A program made the translations under genes and the position numbers. A stretch of DNA of 64,000 nucleotides. Source: an uncultured Eubacteriales bacterium (GTDB lineage Bacteria; Bacillota; Clostridia; Oscillospirales; CAG-382). Below the pieces are notes generated by a model. It had not been told where the DNA came from, searched no databases, and saw nothing but the letters and a program-made list of their open reading frames with translations. The stretch covers positions 1-64,000 of the forward strand of contig CAKSEL010000004.1 of assembly GCA_934446675.1 (NCBI GenBank), given 5' to 3'. Positions 35,896 to 44,008 of this stretch are shown here, in pieces; the first letter of the stretch is position 1; each line of letters starts with the position of its first letter.

Positions 35896-37062
35896 TTACA
35901 AGTTAAAGATGTTTTTAACTACGTCGGAAAATTTTTTCTTCTGGACGTTATTTTTTTCACCGCAGGTTTCGGCGAACTGTCTGAGGAGGTCTTTTTGTTT
36001 TGCATTAAGATTTTTAGGAACTTCGACTTCAACGGTAAAGCAGAGATCGCCGCGTCTTGAGCCGTTTATTTCGGTAATACCTCTGTTTTTAAGCGTAAAG
36101 TCCTTACCGGTCTGAGTACCTTCGGGAATCTGATAATCAATTTCACCCTCAAGCGTCGGGACCTTAATTGTCGCGCCGAGTGCAGCTTCAGCGAACGTGA
36201 TCGGGACTTTGCAATAGATATTAACTCCGTCACGCTCGAAAATTTTATGTTTTTTAACGCTTACGGTAACATAAGCATCGCCGTTTGAACCGCCGTTACG
36301 TCCTGCATCACCCTGTCCGGAAAGCAATATACTCTGACCGTCGTCAATACCGGCAGGAATATTTACGTTAAGGCGTTTATTCTTTCTTACAAATCCGCTG
36401 CCTGAGCAAGTCGGACACGGGTTCTTGACTATCTTACCCTTACCGCCGCATCTGTCGCACTGATGCTGTGAGCGGAACACTCCGAGAGGCGTTCTCTGCT
36501 GCGTCGTAACCGTACCGGAACCGTTGCAGGCAGGACAGGTTTCGGGACTTGTGCCCTTTGCCGCACCGCTGCCGGAACAATCGGGACAGGTTTCTATACG
36601 CGTAAAGCTTATTTCCTTTTTACAGCCGAATGCGGCTTCCTCAAAGGTTATCTGAACGCTTGCCTGACGGTCCTGACCTTTTCTCGGCGCATTATTTGCC
36701 CTTGACGACGAGCCTCCGAAACCTCCGCCCGAAAATCCGCCGCCGAAAAAGCTGGAGAACACATCTCCTATATCGCCGAAATCCGAAAATCCGCCGGAGA
36801 ATCCGCCGCCTGCGCCGCCCTGTCCGTAGCTCGGATCGACACCCGCGTGACCGAATCTGTCATACTTTGACTTTTTATCCGCGTCGGAAAGCACGCTGTA
36901 AGCCTCGTTTACCTCTTTGAATTTCTGTTCGGCTTCCTTATCGCCGGGATTAAGGTCGGGGTGATATTTCTTGGCAAGCTTTCTGAACGCCTTTTTTATT
37001 TCGTCGTCGCTTGCACCCTTGCTTAATCCAAGCACCTCATAATAGTCTCTTTTTTCAGCCAT
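35896..37062 (-). CDS. dnaJ: Chaperone protein DnaJ
   Basis: Type I Hsp40 co-chaperone that stimulates the DnaK ATPase. The 388-residue protein has the J domain with KYHPDLN (HPD motif near residue 33-35), a Gly/Phe-rich linker (about 75-125), four zinc-binding CxxCxGxG-type repeats (CPDCSGSGA, CPACNGSGT, CDRCGGKGK, CPTCSGSGF), and the C-terminal substrate-binding domain. Last gene of the HrcA-controlled operon, 82 bases after dnaK. Its stop codon touches repeat R2, which must supply transcript termination. Confidence 0.97.
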   Translation of the reverse strand: MAEKRDYYEVLGLSKGASDDEIKKAFRKLAKKYHPDLNPGDKEAEQKFKEVNEAYSVLSDADKKSKYDRFGHAGVDPSYGQGGAGGGFSGGFSDFGDIGDVFSSFFGGGFSGGGFGGSSSRANNAPRKGQDRQASVQITFEEAAFGCKKEISFTRIETCPDCSGSGAAKGTSPETCPACNGSGTVTTQQRTPLGVFRSQHQCDRCGGKGKIVKNPCPTCSGSGFVRKNKRLNVNIPAGIDDGQSILLSGQGDAGRNGGSNGDAYVTVSVKKHKIFERDGVNIYCKVPITFAEAALGATIKVPTLEGEIDYQIPEGTQTGKDFTLKNRGITEINGSRRGDLCFTVEVEVPKNLNAKQKDLLRQFAETCGEKNNVQKKKFSDVVKNIFNL

Positions 37063-37144
37063 AAATATTATCCTTTACAAAAACAGCCGGGACAGGAACG
37101 GATTTTAACACTCTGCCCCTGCCCTGCCGCTTATTTACGCTATT

Positions 37145-38974
37145 TTATTTATTGTCGGCGTCCTCAAAGTCGCCGTTTACGGTACCGTCCGGATTTACTC
37201 CGCCGTTAGGTGTGCCCTGTGCGCCGTTTGCTCCGCCGGGATTATTCTGTGCGTAAAGCTTTTCGCTTATTGCATAGAACGCCTTTGAAAGCTCCTCGGT
37301 AGCTGCCTTGATCTCATCGGTAGAACCGGTCTTAACGGTATTCTTGAGCGCTTCAAGCTTTTCGTTTATAGGCTTCTTTTCATCCTCGGTAACTTTATCG
37401 CCGAGTTCACCGAGTGCCTTTTCGGTCTGGAAAATAACGCTCTCAGCCTGATTCTTTACGTCTACGGCTTCCTTCTTCTTCTTATCCTCTTCGGCATACT
37501 TTTCGGCGTCCTTGACTGCCTTATCTATATCATCCTTGCTCATGTTGGTGGAAGATGTAATAGTAATATGCTGTTCCTTGCCGGTGCCCTTATCGGTTGC
37601 GGTAACGTTTACGATACCGTTTGCGTCAATATCAAAGGTAACTTCGATCTGAGGAACTCCTCTGGGAGCTGCGGGAATACCGTCGAGTATGAAACGTCCG
37701 AGAGTCGTATTGTCGGCTGCCATTTCACGCTCGCCCTGGAGAACATGGATCTCAACGGACGGCTGATTATCTGCTGCCGTGGAGAATATCTGGCTCTTCT
37801 TTACAGGTATTGTGGTATTTCTCTCGATCATCTTTGTGCATACGCCGCCGAGAGTTTCAATACCAAGCGAAAGAGGAGTTACGTCGAGAAGAAGCACGCC
37901 CTTTACGTCCTCGCTGAGAACGCCGCCCTGAATTGCCGCGCCTATTGCAACACATTCATCGGGGTTAATGCCCTTGAACGGCTCTTTGCCGATAAATTTC
38001 TTTACGGCTTCCTGTACTGCGGGTATTCTTGAAGATCCGCCTACAAGGAGAACCTTATCTATCTGAGACGCCGAAAGTCCGGAATCTGCAAGCGCCTGCT
38101 TTGTCGGACCCATGGTCTTTTCAACAAGGTCTGCGGTAAGCTCATCGAACTTTGCACGTGTAAGAGTCATATCGAAGTGCTTAGGGCCTGTTGCGTCGGC
38201 AGTAATGAACGGGAGGTTGATATTAGTGCTGGTCATACCGGAAAGCTCGATCTTAGCCTTTTCTGCGGCTTCCTTGAGTCTCTGGAGCGCCATACGGTCT
38301 TTTCTGAGGTCGATGCCGTCGGTCTGCTGGAAAGTATCAGCCATGTAATTCATGATTCTTTCATCAAAGTCATCGCCGCCGAGTCTGTTATTGCCGGCTG
38401 TTGCAAGAACTTCGATTACGCCGTCCTCAATATCGAGTATGGATACATCGAACGTACCGCCGCCGAGGTCGAATACGAGTATCTTCTGTGCGTTTTCCTT
38501 ATCTACGCCGTATGCAAGCGCGGCTGCCGTCGGCTCGTTGATGATTCTCTTTACGTCAAGTCCCGCGATTTTACCTGCGTCCTTGGTTGCCTGACGCTGT
38601 GCGTCCGAGAAATATGCCGGAACGGTGATAACGGCTTCGGTAACGGGCTGACCGAGATAAGCTTCGGCGTCGCTCTTGAGTTTCTGAAGTATCATCGCGG
38701 ATATTTCCTGAGGCGTATAAGTCTTGTCGTCGATATGGATCTTTCTGTCGGTACCCATATCTCTCTTTATCGAAATAATTGTTCTGTCGGGGTTGGTAAT
38801 TGCCTGACGCTTAGCAACCTGACCTACCATTCTTTCGCCGGTCTTTGAAAAAGCGACTACGGACGGTGTGGTTCTCGCGCCCTCTGCATTTGCTATTACG
38901 ACAGGTTCGCCGCCTTCGTAAACGGCTACGCATGAATTTGTTGTACCTAAGTCAATTCCTATAATCTTTCCCAT
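37145..38974 (-). CDS. dnaK: Chaperone protein DnaK (Hsp70)
   Basis: The 609-residue protein begins with the actin-like ATPase signature IGIDLGTTNSCVAV, followed by DLGGGTFDVSIL (phosphate 2) and VLLVGGSSRIPAVQ (adenosine), and the linker VLLLDVTPL leading to the substrate-binding domain. The tail ends with an Asn/Gly-rich stretch and acidic residues (FEDADNK) as in many Firmicutes. It works with GrpE and DnaJ, encoded on either side. It is the third gene of the hrcA operon. Confidence 0.98.
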   Translation of the reverse strand: MGKIIGIDLGTTNSCVAVYEGGEPVVIANAEGARTTPSVVAFSKTGERMVGQVAKRQAITNPDRTIISIKRDMGTDRKIHIDDKTYTPQEISAMILQKLKSDAEAYLGQPVTEAVITVPAYFSDAQRQATKDAGKIAGLDVKRIINEPTAAALAYGVDKENAQKILVFDLGGGTFDVSILDIEDGVIEVLATAGNNRLGGDDFDERIMNYMADTFQQTDGIDLRKDRMALQRLKEAAEKAKIELSGMTSTNINLPFITADATGPKHFDMTLTRAKFDELTADLVEKTMGPTKQALADSGLSASQIDKVLLVGGSSRIPAVQEAVKKFIGKEPFKGINPDECVAIGAAIQGGVLSEDVKGVLLLDVTPLSLGIETLGGVCTKMIERNTTIPVKKSQIFSTAADNQPSVEIHVLQGEREMAADNTTLGRFILDGIPAAPRGVPQIEVTFDIDANGIVNVTATDKGTGKEQHITITSSTNMSKDDIDKAVKDAEKYAEEDKKKKEAVDVKNQAESVIFQTEKALGELGDKVTEDEKKPINEKLEALKNTVKTGSTDEIKAATEELSKAFYAISEKLYAQNNPGGANGAQGTPNGGVNPDGTVNGDFEDADNK

Positions 38975-39036
38975 GATTGTTTCCTCCGTATATAATGAAA
39001 ATTTTTAACTGAATTATTTTATGATACGCAGTGCTC

Positions 39037-39654
39037 TCAGTTTACGACCTTGACCACCGAGTGTCTTATGATTTTATCTCCGCGGCGATAGCCTTTCATG
39101 AACACATCGGACACGACGTTTTCGTCAAGCTCCGGATTGTCCTCATGCATTACCGCGTTATGAAGTTCGGGGTTGAACTTTTCTCCGCTTGCCGGTATTT
39201 CTTCGACTCCGAGAGATTTGAAAACCTCTTTTGCCTGATCGAGAGTCTTTACAACGCCGTCGATAACGCTCTTTGCGTCGGTGCTTTCGGGATCGACTGC
39301 GGCTGCTCTTTCAAGATTGTCGAGAACCGCAAGCAGCTTTTCTACGCCGTCGCATATGCCCTCCGTATACATCGAATCTTTTTCTTTCTGCGCGCGTTTT
39401 CTGAAGTTATCGTATTCCGCGAACAGACGCATATACTTATCGTCGTCCTCTTTGAGCTTTGCTTTCAGCTCATCTATCTGTTTCTGCTTTTCTTCAAGCT
39501 CCTTATGCGCTAATTTTTCCTTTCTTGAAGCCTTGCCCGTTTTTTCGGAGTCCTTAGTTTCGGACTCTTCTTCGGCCCTCTGCGCCTCGTCCTTTCCGGC
39601 AAGCTCTTCATCAAGGTTCTGTTCAATATTTTCCGTATTCTTGTTTTCTGCCAT
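39037..39654 (-). CDS. grpE: Nucleotide exchange factor GrpE
   Basis: The 205-residue protein has a long charged N-terminal part (about 1-50, Glu/Lys-rich), a predicted dimeric coiled coil (about 50-110) with the FAEYDNFRKRAQKEK stretch, and the C-terminal beta wing with the GEKFNPELHNAV motif and the VFMKGYRRGDKIIRHSVVKV end that identify GrpE. It releases ADP from DnaK. It lies between hrcA and dnaK, both within 65 bases. Confidence 0.96.
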   Translation of the reverse strand: MAENKNTENIEQNLDEELAGKDEAQRAEEESETKDSEKTGKASRKEKLAHKELEEKQKQIDELKAKLKEDDDKYMRLFAEYDNFRKRAQKEKDSMYTEGICDGVEKLLAVLDNLERAAAVDPESTDAKSVIDGVVKTLDQAKEVFKSLGVEEIPASGEKFNPELHNAVMHEDNPELDENVVSDVFMKGYRRGDKIIRHSVVKVVN

Positions 39655-39716
39655 TATGCACTTTTCCTTTCAGACCGGATAAAACGCCGGGCTATTAAAA
39701 TATTGCGGCAAGACCG

Positions 39717-40820
39717 CTATGTGTTTGCCTCGGGAAGTTTCTTTTCGTTCTCCTGCGTTCCGCTTTCGAGATTGTGCGCAAATACGCGAAGCGCCGAAAC
39801 GACTTTTCTGTAATCCATACGTTTCGGACCAAGTATTCCGATAACCGCGTCCTTGCCGTCGCCTACCGGCAGCGAACAGAACACAACGCTCGCGTCCGAC
39901 AGCCCGGCAATCTTGTTTTCGTCACCGATATATATTTTGAGTCCGCCGTGATTCTGCGTCTGCGGATTATCTTTTTCGGCAGCTCCGTCAAGATTTTCGG
40001 TTTCGCTGCTGTCAAGCACTTCCTTTATGGAATCCTGTCTTTCTTCGATAAAATTAAGTATTCCGCGCACCCTGTCTATATCGGTAAATTCCGGATAGGA
40101 CAGCAGATTTGAAATTCCCTCGACCTTTATATCCTTGCTTTCGCCGCATACGCTTACGTATATCTTGCGCACCACGGTATTTGCTAAGAACGAAAGCCGT
40201 CCGAAATCTCTCTCAAGTCCCAGTATCTCCGGCAGCGGAACATTGCTTAACGATACCAAGCAAAGCCGCTTGTTGAGTGCCGATTTTACGGCTTCTATAT
40301 CGTTTTCGTCTATCTTTATGCCGGTCTTTATATGCTCGCTCTTAACGCTTCCGTCCGGCAGAACCATTGCGAGGAGAAAACTCTCGTCGTCTATCTTCAT
40401 TGCGTCGTATCTTGCGACCGAATCGTTGCCCGACGGTCTCATAAGCGAAAGCGACGCGCAGTGCGTTATCTCGGAAAAGACCTTGCCCGCTCTTTCAAGC
40501 AGTTTGTCAAGCTCGTCTTTCTTATATCTCGTAAGCTCATTGAGCAGTTCAAGTTCTTCTACGTTAAGACGGTAGCTTTCCATAAGCTTTTCGACATATA
40601 TTCTGTATGCCGCGTCCGACGGGATTCTGCCTGCCGAGGTATGCGGCTTATCAAGATAGCCCATCTCCTCAAGCTCGCTCATCTCGTTTCTGATCGTCGC
40701 AGGCGAAAGCGAGATATTTCCGTACTCGACAAGGCGCTTTGAACCGACCGGCTCGCCCTTATCTATATACTCGTCAATTATTGATTTAAGTATACGCATC
40801 TTACGTTCGTTTAAATCCAT
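39717..40820 (-). CDS. hrcA: Heat-inducible transcription repressor HrcA
   Basis: HrcA represses heat-shock genes by binding CIRCE and is activated by GroEL. The 367-residue protein starts with a winged helix-turn-helix (RILKSIIDEYIDKGEPVGSKRL, then SPATIRNEMSELEEMGYLDKPHTSAGRIPS) and continues with a GAF-like domain. It is the first gene of the operon hrcA-grpE-dnaK-dnaJ. GAGGA lies five bases before the ATG. A perfect CIRCE element starts 31 bases upstream, so autoregulation is expected. The C terminus carries an extra hydrophilic tail of about 15 residues. Confidence 0.97.
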   Translation of the reverse strand: MDLNERKMRILKSIIDEYIDKGEPVGSKRLVEYGNISLSPATIRNEMSELEEMGYLDKPHTSAGRIPSDAAYRIYVEKLMESYRLNVEELELLNELTRYKKDELDKLLERAGKVFSEITHCASLSLMRPSGNDSVARYDAMKIDDESFLLAMVLPDGSVKSEHIKTGIKIDENDIEAVKSALNKRLCLVSLSNVPLPEILGLERDFGRLSFLANTVVRKIYVSVCGESKDIKVEGISNLLSYPEFTDIDRVRGILNFIEERQDSIKEVLDSSETENLDGAAEKDNPQTQNHGGLKIYIGDENKIAGLSDASVVFCSLPVGDGKDAVIGILGPKRMDYRKVVSALRVFAHNLESGTQENEKKLPEANT

Positions 40821-40850
40821 AATTCCTCATCTCTGCGCTTTCGTTTGTGT

Positions 40851-40877
40851 TTAGCACTCATGCCCTTCGAGTGCTAA
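40851..40877 (-). promoter_or_regulatory. CIRCE operator (HrcA binding site) and heat-shock promoter
   Basis: Perfect match to the consensus inverted repeat: TTAGCACTC (40851-40859), nine bases, GAGTGCTAA (40869-40877). Just upstream on the minus strand, TTGAAG and TATCAC with a 17-base spacer form a plausible promoter. Confidence 0.97.
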
Positions 40878-41202
40878 CGTGATAAATGTACCATTGTTTA
40901 CCTTCAAATTCTGCACTATTTGATTAATAATTTGTAAACAATATGTTAATATCAGGCATTTTGCCGCGGCATTGTCCGCGTTGTTAAAAAGCGCCCGAAA
41001 GACAGTATGGATTTTGTGCAAAATAAATATACGTTTTGCACCGTACAAAAATGCTTTTTCGGCACTCGCCCGCTCCGACTGCAACAGCCGGACAGAGATG
41101 AAAAGCGAAAAGAATCCGCACCGCGTGACATCGCGCACGGCTTAACTGAGAGCAAAACCGTTACGGCAATTACGTTCGGTGCGGAAAATATATTTTTAAG
41201 TA
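40878..41202. other. Intergenic region with long inverted repeat
   Basis: No gene is supported in these 325 bases. An 8-bp inverted repeat CCGCACCG/CGGTGCGG (41116-41123 and 41177-41184) encloses about 53 bases that fold further (CCGT/ACGG). On the minus strand it is followed by ATTCTTTT and is a candidate terminator for the 42-residue gene. The left part holds the heat-shock promoter. Confidence 0.4.
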
Positions 41203-41331
41203 TTACTGTTTATTCGGGAAAATCTTTGAAAGCACGGCAACGCACACTGCGATAACGCCGATTACTATAAATATTCCCGCCATTCCGTAACCCATTATGG
41301 GCAGCGAATCCAAAAATGCCTGTATATTCAT
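41203..41331 (-). CDS. Small membrane protein, 42 residues, possible gamma-like subunit of the decarboxylase beta protein
   Basis: An ATG (41329-41331) to TAA (41203-41205) frame encodes a peptide with a short polar start (MNIQAFLDSLP), one hydrophobic helix (about residues 12-35, GMAGIFIVIGVIAVCVAVL) and a basic end (SKIFPNKQ). GAGGAG lies eight bases upstream. It starts 22 bases after the OadB-type gene and is surely on the same transcript. Gamma and epsilon/delta subunits of sodium-pumping decarboxylases are also small single-helix membrane proteins that bind the beta subunit, which makes that the best guess. It lacks the Pro/Ala-rich linker and C-terminal zinc-binding part of OadG. No homologue could be searched. 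Confidence 0.7.
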   Translation of the reverse strand: MNIQAFLDSLPIMGYGMAGIFIVIGVIAVCVAVLSKIFPNKQ

Positions 41332-41353
41332 TATTATATCTCCTCTCTTAGTT

Positions 41354-42481
41354 TCAGACAAGCTTCAGTGCGTCCTCAACCAGCTTTATGACAAGACCGC
41401 CGGCAATAACGGACGCTATCTGTCCAGAAACGTTTGCACCTACGGCGTGCATAAGCAAAAAATTCTGCGGATCTTCCTTGAGTCCCATTTTATTGACGAC
41501 ACGCGCCGACATAGGAAACGCCGAAATTCCGCATGCGCCTATCATCGGGTTTATCTTATTCTTGGAAAACAGGTTTATGACCTTTGCAAACAGCACTCCT
41601 CCGACGGTATCGAACACAAACGCCACAAGTCCGAGTCCGAGTATAAGCAGCGTTTCTTTCTTGAGAAAGTCGCCGTAATACATTTTTGACGAAACGGTAA
41701 GACCGAGTATAATGGTAATGAGGTTTGCAAGAACCTTCTGCGCCGTATCAGAAAGGCTGTCAAGCACTCCGCATTCGCGAAGAAGATTTCCGAACATGAG
41801 AAATCCGACAAGTGCAACCGACGCCGGAGATATAAGTCCTGCAATGACCGTAACTATTATCGGGAACAGTATCTTTACCGGCTTTGAAACTCCGCTTTTC
41901 GCGTAAGGCATACGGATAAGGCGTTCCTTTTTGGTGGTTATCGCGCGTATGACGGGCGGCTGAACTATCGGAACAAGCGCCATATACGAATATGCAGCGA
42001 CAAGAATCGCGCCCATATACTTACTGTTAAAATAGTTTGCGACGAATATCGAAGTAGGTCCGTCGGCAGCGCCTATCACGGCGGCGCTTGCAGCGTCCTT
42101 TAAGTCAAAGCCCAGAAGACAGGCAGCCGAAAGCGTAAAGAATATGCCGAACTGAGCCGCAGCGCCGAAAAGAAACAGCTTTGGGTTTGACAGCAGCGGC
42201 GTAAAGTCGATCATCGCGCCGATTCCAATAAAGAGCAGCAGCGGAAACAGCTCGTTTGCGATTCCGGCGTCAAAAAGCACAGTAAGCGGTCCCTCCGTCG
42301 TTCCCTGTGTGACAGCGCCCGAAAGCGGAAGATTTACGAGTATTGTTCCGAATCCCATAGGCAAAAGCAGCGACGGTTCCATTTCCTTAGCAATTGCAAG
42401 GTAGATGAGCAATGCTCCGACCGCCCACATGACAGCCATCTGCCACTCAAAATTAAAGATGTTTGCAAAAAGAGTCTGCAT
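41354..42481 (-). CDS. Sodium ion-translocating decarboxylase beta subunit family protein (OadB/GcdB/MmdB type)
   Basis: A 375-residue membrane protein with nine or more hydrophobic segments. Family motifs are LLPMGFGTILVNLP, IGIGAMIDFTPLL, and GAADGPTSIF, whose aspartate takes part in sodium and proton movement in the Klebsiella enzyme, and a late GISAFPMSARVV plus NFLLMHAVGANVSGQI. In known complexes this subunit couples decarboxylation of carboxybiotin to sodium export. No carboxyltransferase, biotin carrier or full gamma subunit is encoded here, only a 42-residue membrane peptide. A yybP-ykoY riboswitch with a terminator controls the gene, a family that senses manganese and usually governs metal export or homeostasis. 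Either this is an orphan pump part or a cation transporter in its own right. Confidence 0.88.
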   Translation of the reverse strand: MQTLFANIFNFEWQMAVMWAVGALLIYLAIAKEMEPSLLLPMGFGTILVNLPLSGAVTQGTTEGPLTVLFDAGIANELFPLLLFIGIGAMIDFTPLLSNPKLFLFGAAAQFGIFFTLSAACLLGFDLKDAASAAVIGAADGPTSIFVANYFNSKYMGAILVAAYSYMALVPIVQPPVIRAITTKKERLIRMPYAKSGVSKPVKILFPIIVTVIAGLISPASVALVGFLMFGNLLRECGVLDSLSDTAQKVLANLITIILGLTVSSKMYYGDFLKKETLLILGLGLVAFVFDTVGGVLFAKVINLFSKNKINPMIGACGISAFPMSARVVNKMGLKEDPQNFLLMHAVGANVSGQIASVIAGGLVIKLVEDALKLV

Positions 42482-42529
42482 TTATTTTCCTCCGTTTCTT
42501 TTCCCTGCAAAAGGACAGCCGCGGCAAAC

Positions 42530-42572
42530 AAAAAAGACCTTCGCACCGACATAAAAAGACGATGCAAAAGTC
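42530..42572 (-). terminator. Riboswitch-controlled intrinsic terminator
   Basis: On the minus strand a 13-bp stem (complement of 42560-42572 with 42536-42548, three to four G-U pairs) is followed by six T (42530-42535). Its 5' arm contains the GACTTTTG that also closes the P1 helix of the riboswitch, so the two folds exclude each other. Confidence 0.85.
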
Positions 42573-42664
42573 TCGCTGATTTAAAACTTATGCGGAGTGC
42601 CGACAAAGCACCCGTACTGACGCAAAAGCTCCGCAAATTGAAGCGGCCGCTACTCCCCTTTGTC
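42564..42664 (-). promoter_or_regulatory. yybP-ykoY family riboswitch (Mn2+ sensing)
   Basis: The minus-strand leader has the hallmarks of the yybP-ykoY aptamer: CAAAGGGGAGTAGC at the 5' end, a central arm with GCGTCAGTACG, a stem GCGGAG/CTCCGC, and the 3' closing AGCGAGACTTTTG. CAAAG pairs with CTTTTG as P1. When metal binds, P1 holds the GACTTTTG segment and the terminator cannot form, so the expected logic is on with manganese. Rated from consensus by eye, not by covariance search. Confidence 0.85.
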
Positions 42665-42688
42665 CGGAAAAGTATTTTATTTACAGAT

Positions 42689-42717
42689 ATAATATTATAA
42701 ATTCCGTATTTTGTCAA
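42689..42717 (-). promoter_or_regulatory. Promoter of riboswitch-decarboxylase unit
   Basis: On the minus strand a perfect TTGACA (42712-42717), a 17-base spacer and TATTAT (42689-42694). The -35 box overlaps the stop codon of the upstream gene. The predicted start near 42682 lies just ahead of the aptamer. Confidence 0.75.
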
Positions 42718-43256
42718 GAGATTTTTGAAAAATCAAACGCGGATTTATTATAAAATTTCAGGCTTTTAAGCATTTTCTCATCGCAGGAGAGCAAAACGCC
42801 GCGTTTTTTGCTTTTATCATCATGAAACATTGCGATATATGCGTTTTCGTCGTCTTTATCGCAGGCGAAAAGCAAAGAATCGAGGTTCCGTGAAGAATTT
42901 TCAGGGTTAATCTCATCAAAACGCGAGATTTTATATGCGGACTTAATATCGGCGTCGAAAACCTTACGTCTTACACGTTTACCGTATATACAGGAAATTT
43001 CAAGGTTTCCGTCGCAGACAATATATTCAAATTCTCTTTTCGTAAAAGTAAGCGCCATATAGCAGAACGCTGCGACCACGGCGATCCAGACAAGGCAAAG
43101 CTGGACAAGCGAATAAAGGAAAACGCAGACTGCGGCAGCCGCGGCAACAGCGACAGCTACGGCAAGCACACGCAATGCGGCAAATTTTTTATCGGCTTTT
43201 ACCTTTACCAGACGTTCGGTATAGGAGGGCGAGCCGAAAGAATAATCGTTATTCAA
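42714..43256 (-). CDS. Conserved-looking membrane protein of unknown function
   Basis: I do not recognise this 180-residue protein with confidence. It has a polar N terminus (1-24), two transmembrane helices (about 27-48 and 50-68) separated by a tight turn, and a soluble C-terminal domain (about 72-180) of alternating beta strands (YIVCDGNLEISCIYGKRVRRKVF, LLFACDKDDENAYIAMF, GVLLSCDEKMLKSL). This layout resembles small membrane proteins with a PH-like domain. It is encoded alone, with the riboswitch promoter placed at its 3' end. No metal-binding cluster is obvious, so a link to the downstream riboswitch unit is unproven. Confidence 0.6.
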   Translation of the reverse strand: MNNDYSFGSPSYTERLVKVKADKKFAALRVLAVAVAVAAAAAVCVFLYSLVQLCLVWIAVVAAFCYMALTFTKREFEYIVCDGNLEISCIYGKRVRRKVFDADIKSAYKISRFDEINPENSSRNLDSLLFACDKDDENAYIAMFHDDKSKKRGVLLSCDEKMLKSLKFYNKSAFDFSKIS

Positions 43257-43324
43257 GAAATCACGCTCCGGAATTTTATTTTTTCAACAATATAATAACA
43301 CGCGAAAAGGAAAAAATCAACAGC

Positions 43325-43654
43325 TTAGACGATATAAGTTCTGCAGGGAGTGCCGATTTTACGGCAGAAATGAATGACGAAACGTGTACCTCTCGATTCG
43401 CCGTCCCAGACTGCGACGACCTGATCGGCATAAGCCGCGATAAGTTTATTACGGACGATCGGCGCCGCTCTGCCGTACAGCTTATATTCCGGCAGGAACT
43501 CGGTATATTTAAGACCGTGAGACTGCGCGTATTCTTTTGCCAGAAAATCAACGCCGCACGCGCCGCCGGAGACAATTTCATCTGTTTCTTCGGGAATCAG
43601 CGGAGAAAGGTCAACTTGGGTAATACCACGGGAGCCTATGACTGCAACTTTCAA
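43325..43654 (-). CDS. SLOG-fold (DUF2493/YspA-like) protein
   Basis: The 109-residue protein is a small Rossmann-type domain: VAVIGSRGI at the N terminus, SGGACGVDFLAKEYA (about 29-43) as the nucleotide or ligand loop, and VVAVWDGESRGTRF (about 79-92). These three motifs define the SLOG superfamily (related to DprA, TIR-like nucleotide-derived ligand sensors and LOG proteins), for which roles in nucleotide signalling and conflict systems have been proposed. The start codon is TTG (complement of 43652-43654) with GAGGTG six bases upstream. It is transcribed away from an XRE regulator, with a perfect palindrome between. No partner effector domain is fused. Confidence 0.8.
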   Translation of the reverse strand: MKVAVIGSRGITQVDLSPLIPEETDEIVSGGACGVDFLAKEYAQSHGLKYTEFLPEYKLYGRAAPIVRNKLIAAYADQVVAVWDGESRGTRFVIHFCRKIGTPCRTYIV

Positions 43655-43670
43655 CTAAAACACCTCTTTT

Positions 43671-43688
43671 TGTCCTATTGGTAGGACA
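43671..43688. promoter_or_regulatory. Perfect palindromic operator candidate
   Basis: TGTCCTA, four bases, TAGGACA forms a perfect 18-base inverted repeat just inside the SLOG transcript, downstream of a minus-strand TTGATT-16-TATAAT promoter. A looser TGTC/GACA pair (43719-43736) lies nearer the XRE gene. The XRE protein or an RHH protein could bind here. Confidence 0.55.
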
Positions 43689-43749
43689 TAATATTTCAAC
43701 ATTTATTATACACTAATATTGTCCAAAATCAAGACATAGGGTATAAAAA

Positions 43750-43995
43750 ATGAAAAGAATTATTGATTCAAACAATGTCAATATAACCGGAAAGAAAATA
43801 AAAGAAGCAAGGATAAAATCGGGGTTAAGTCAAAAGCAGTTATCCGAAAAGCTTGAATTACTTGCGGTATACACGTGCAGAGGTTCAATTTCAAGAATAG
43901 AAAACGGGCAGCGTGCGGTAACGGACATTGAGTTAGACGCGATCACTAAAATTTTAGGCGTTTCTTTTGACTTTCTTTTTTCCAGACAACAGTAA
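43750..43995 (+). CDS. XRE family helix-turn-helix regulator
   Basis: An 81-residue single-domain DNA-binding protein. The Cro/CI fold is clear: GKKIKEARIKSGLSQKQLSEKLEL (helices 1-3), then RGSISRIENGQRAV (recognition helix and turn) and LDAITKILGVSFDFLF. It is divergent from the SLOG gene and is followed 13 bases later by a ribbon-helix-helix gene, so it probably controls this short unit. The region is A+T-richer than the housekeeping flanks, in keeping with an accessory module. No toxin-like partner was recognised next to it. Confidence 0.88.
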   Translation: MKRIIDSNNVNITGKKIKEARIKSGLSQKQLSEKLELLAVYTCRGSISRIENGQRAVTDIELDAITKILGVSFDFLFSRQQ

Positions 43996-44008
43996 CAGAG
44001 GTGCTTTT

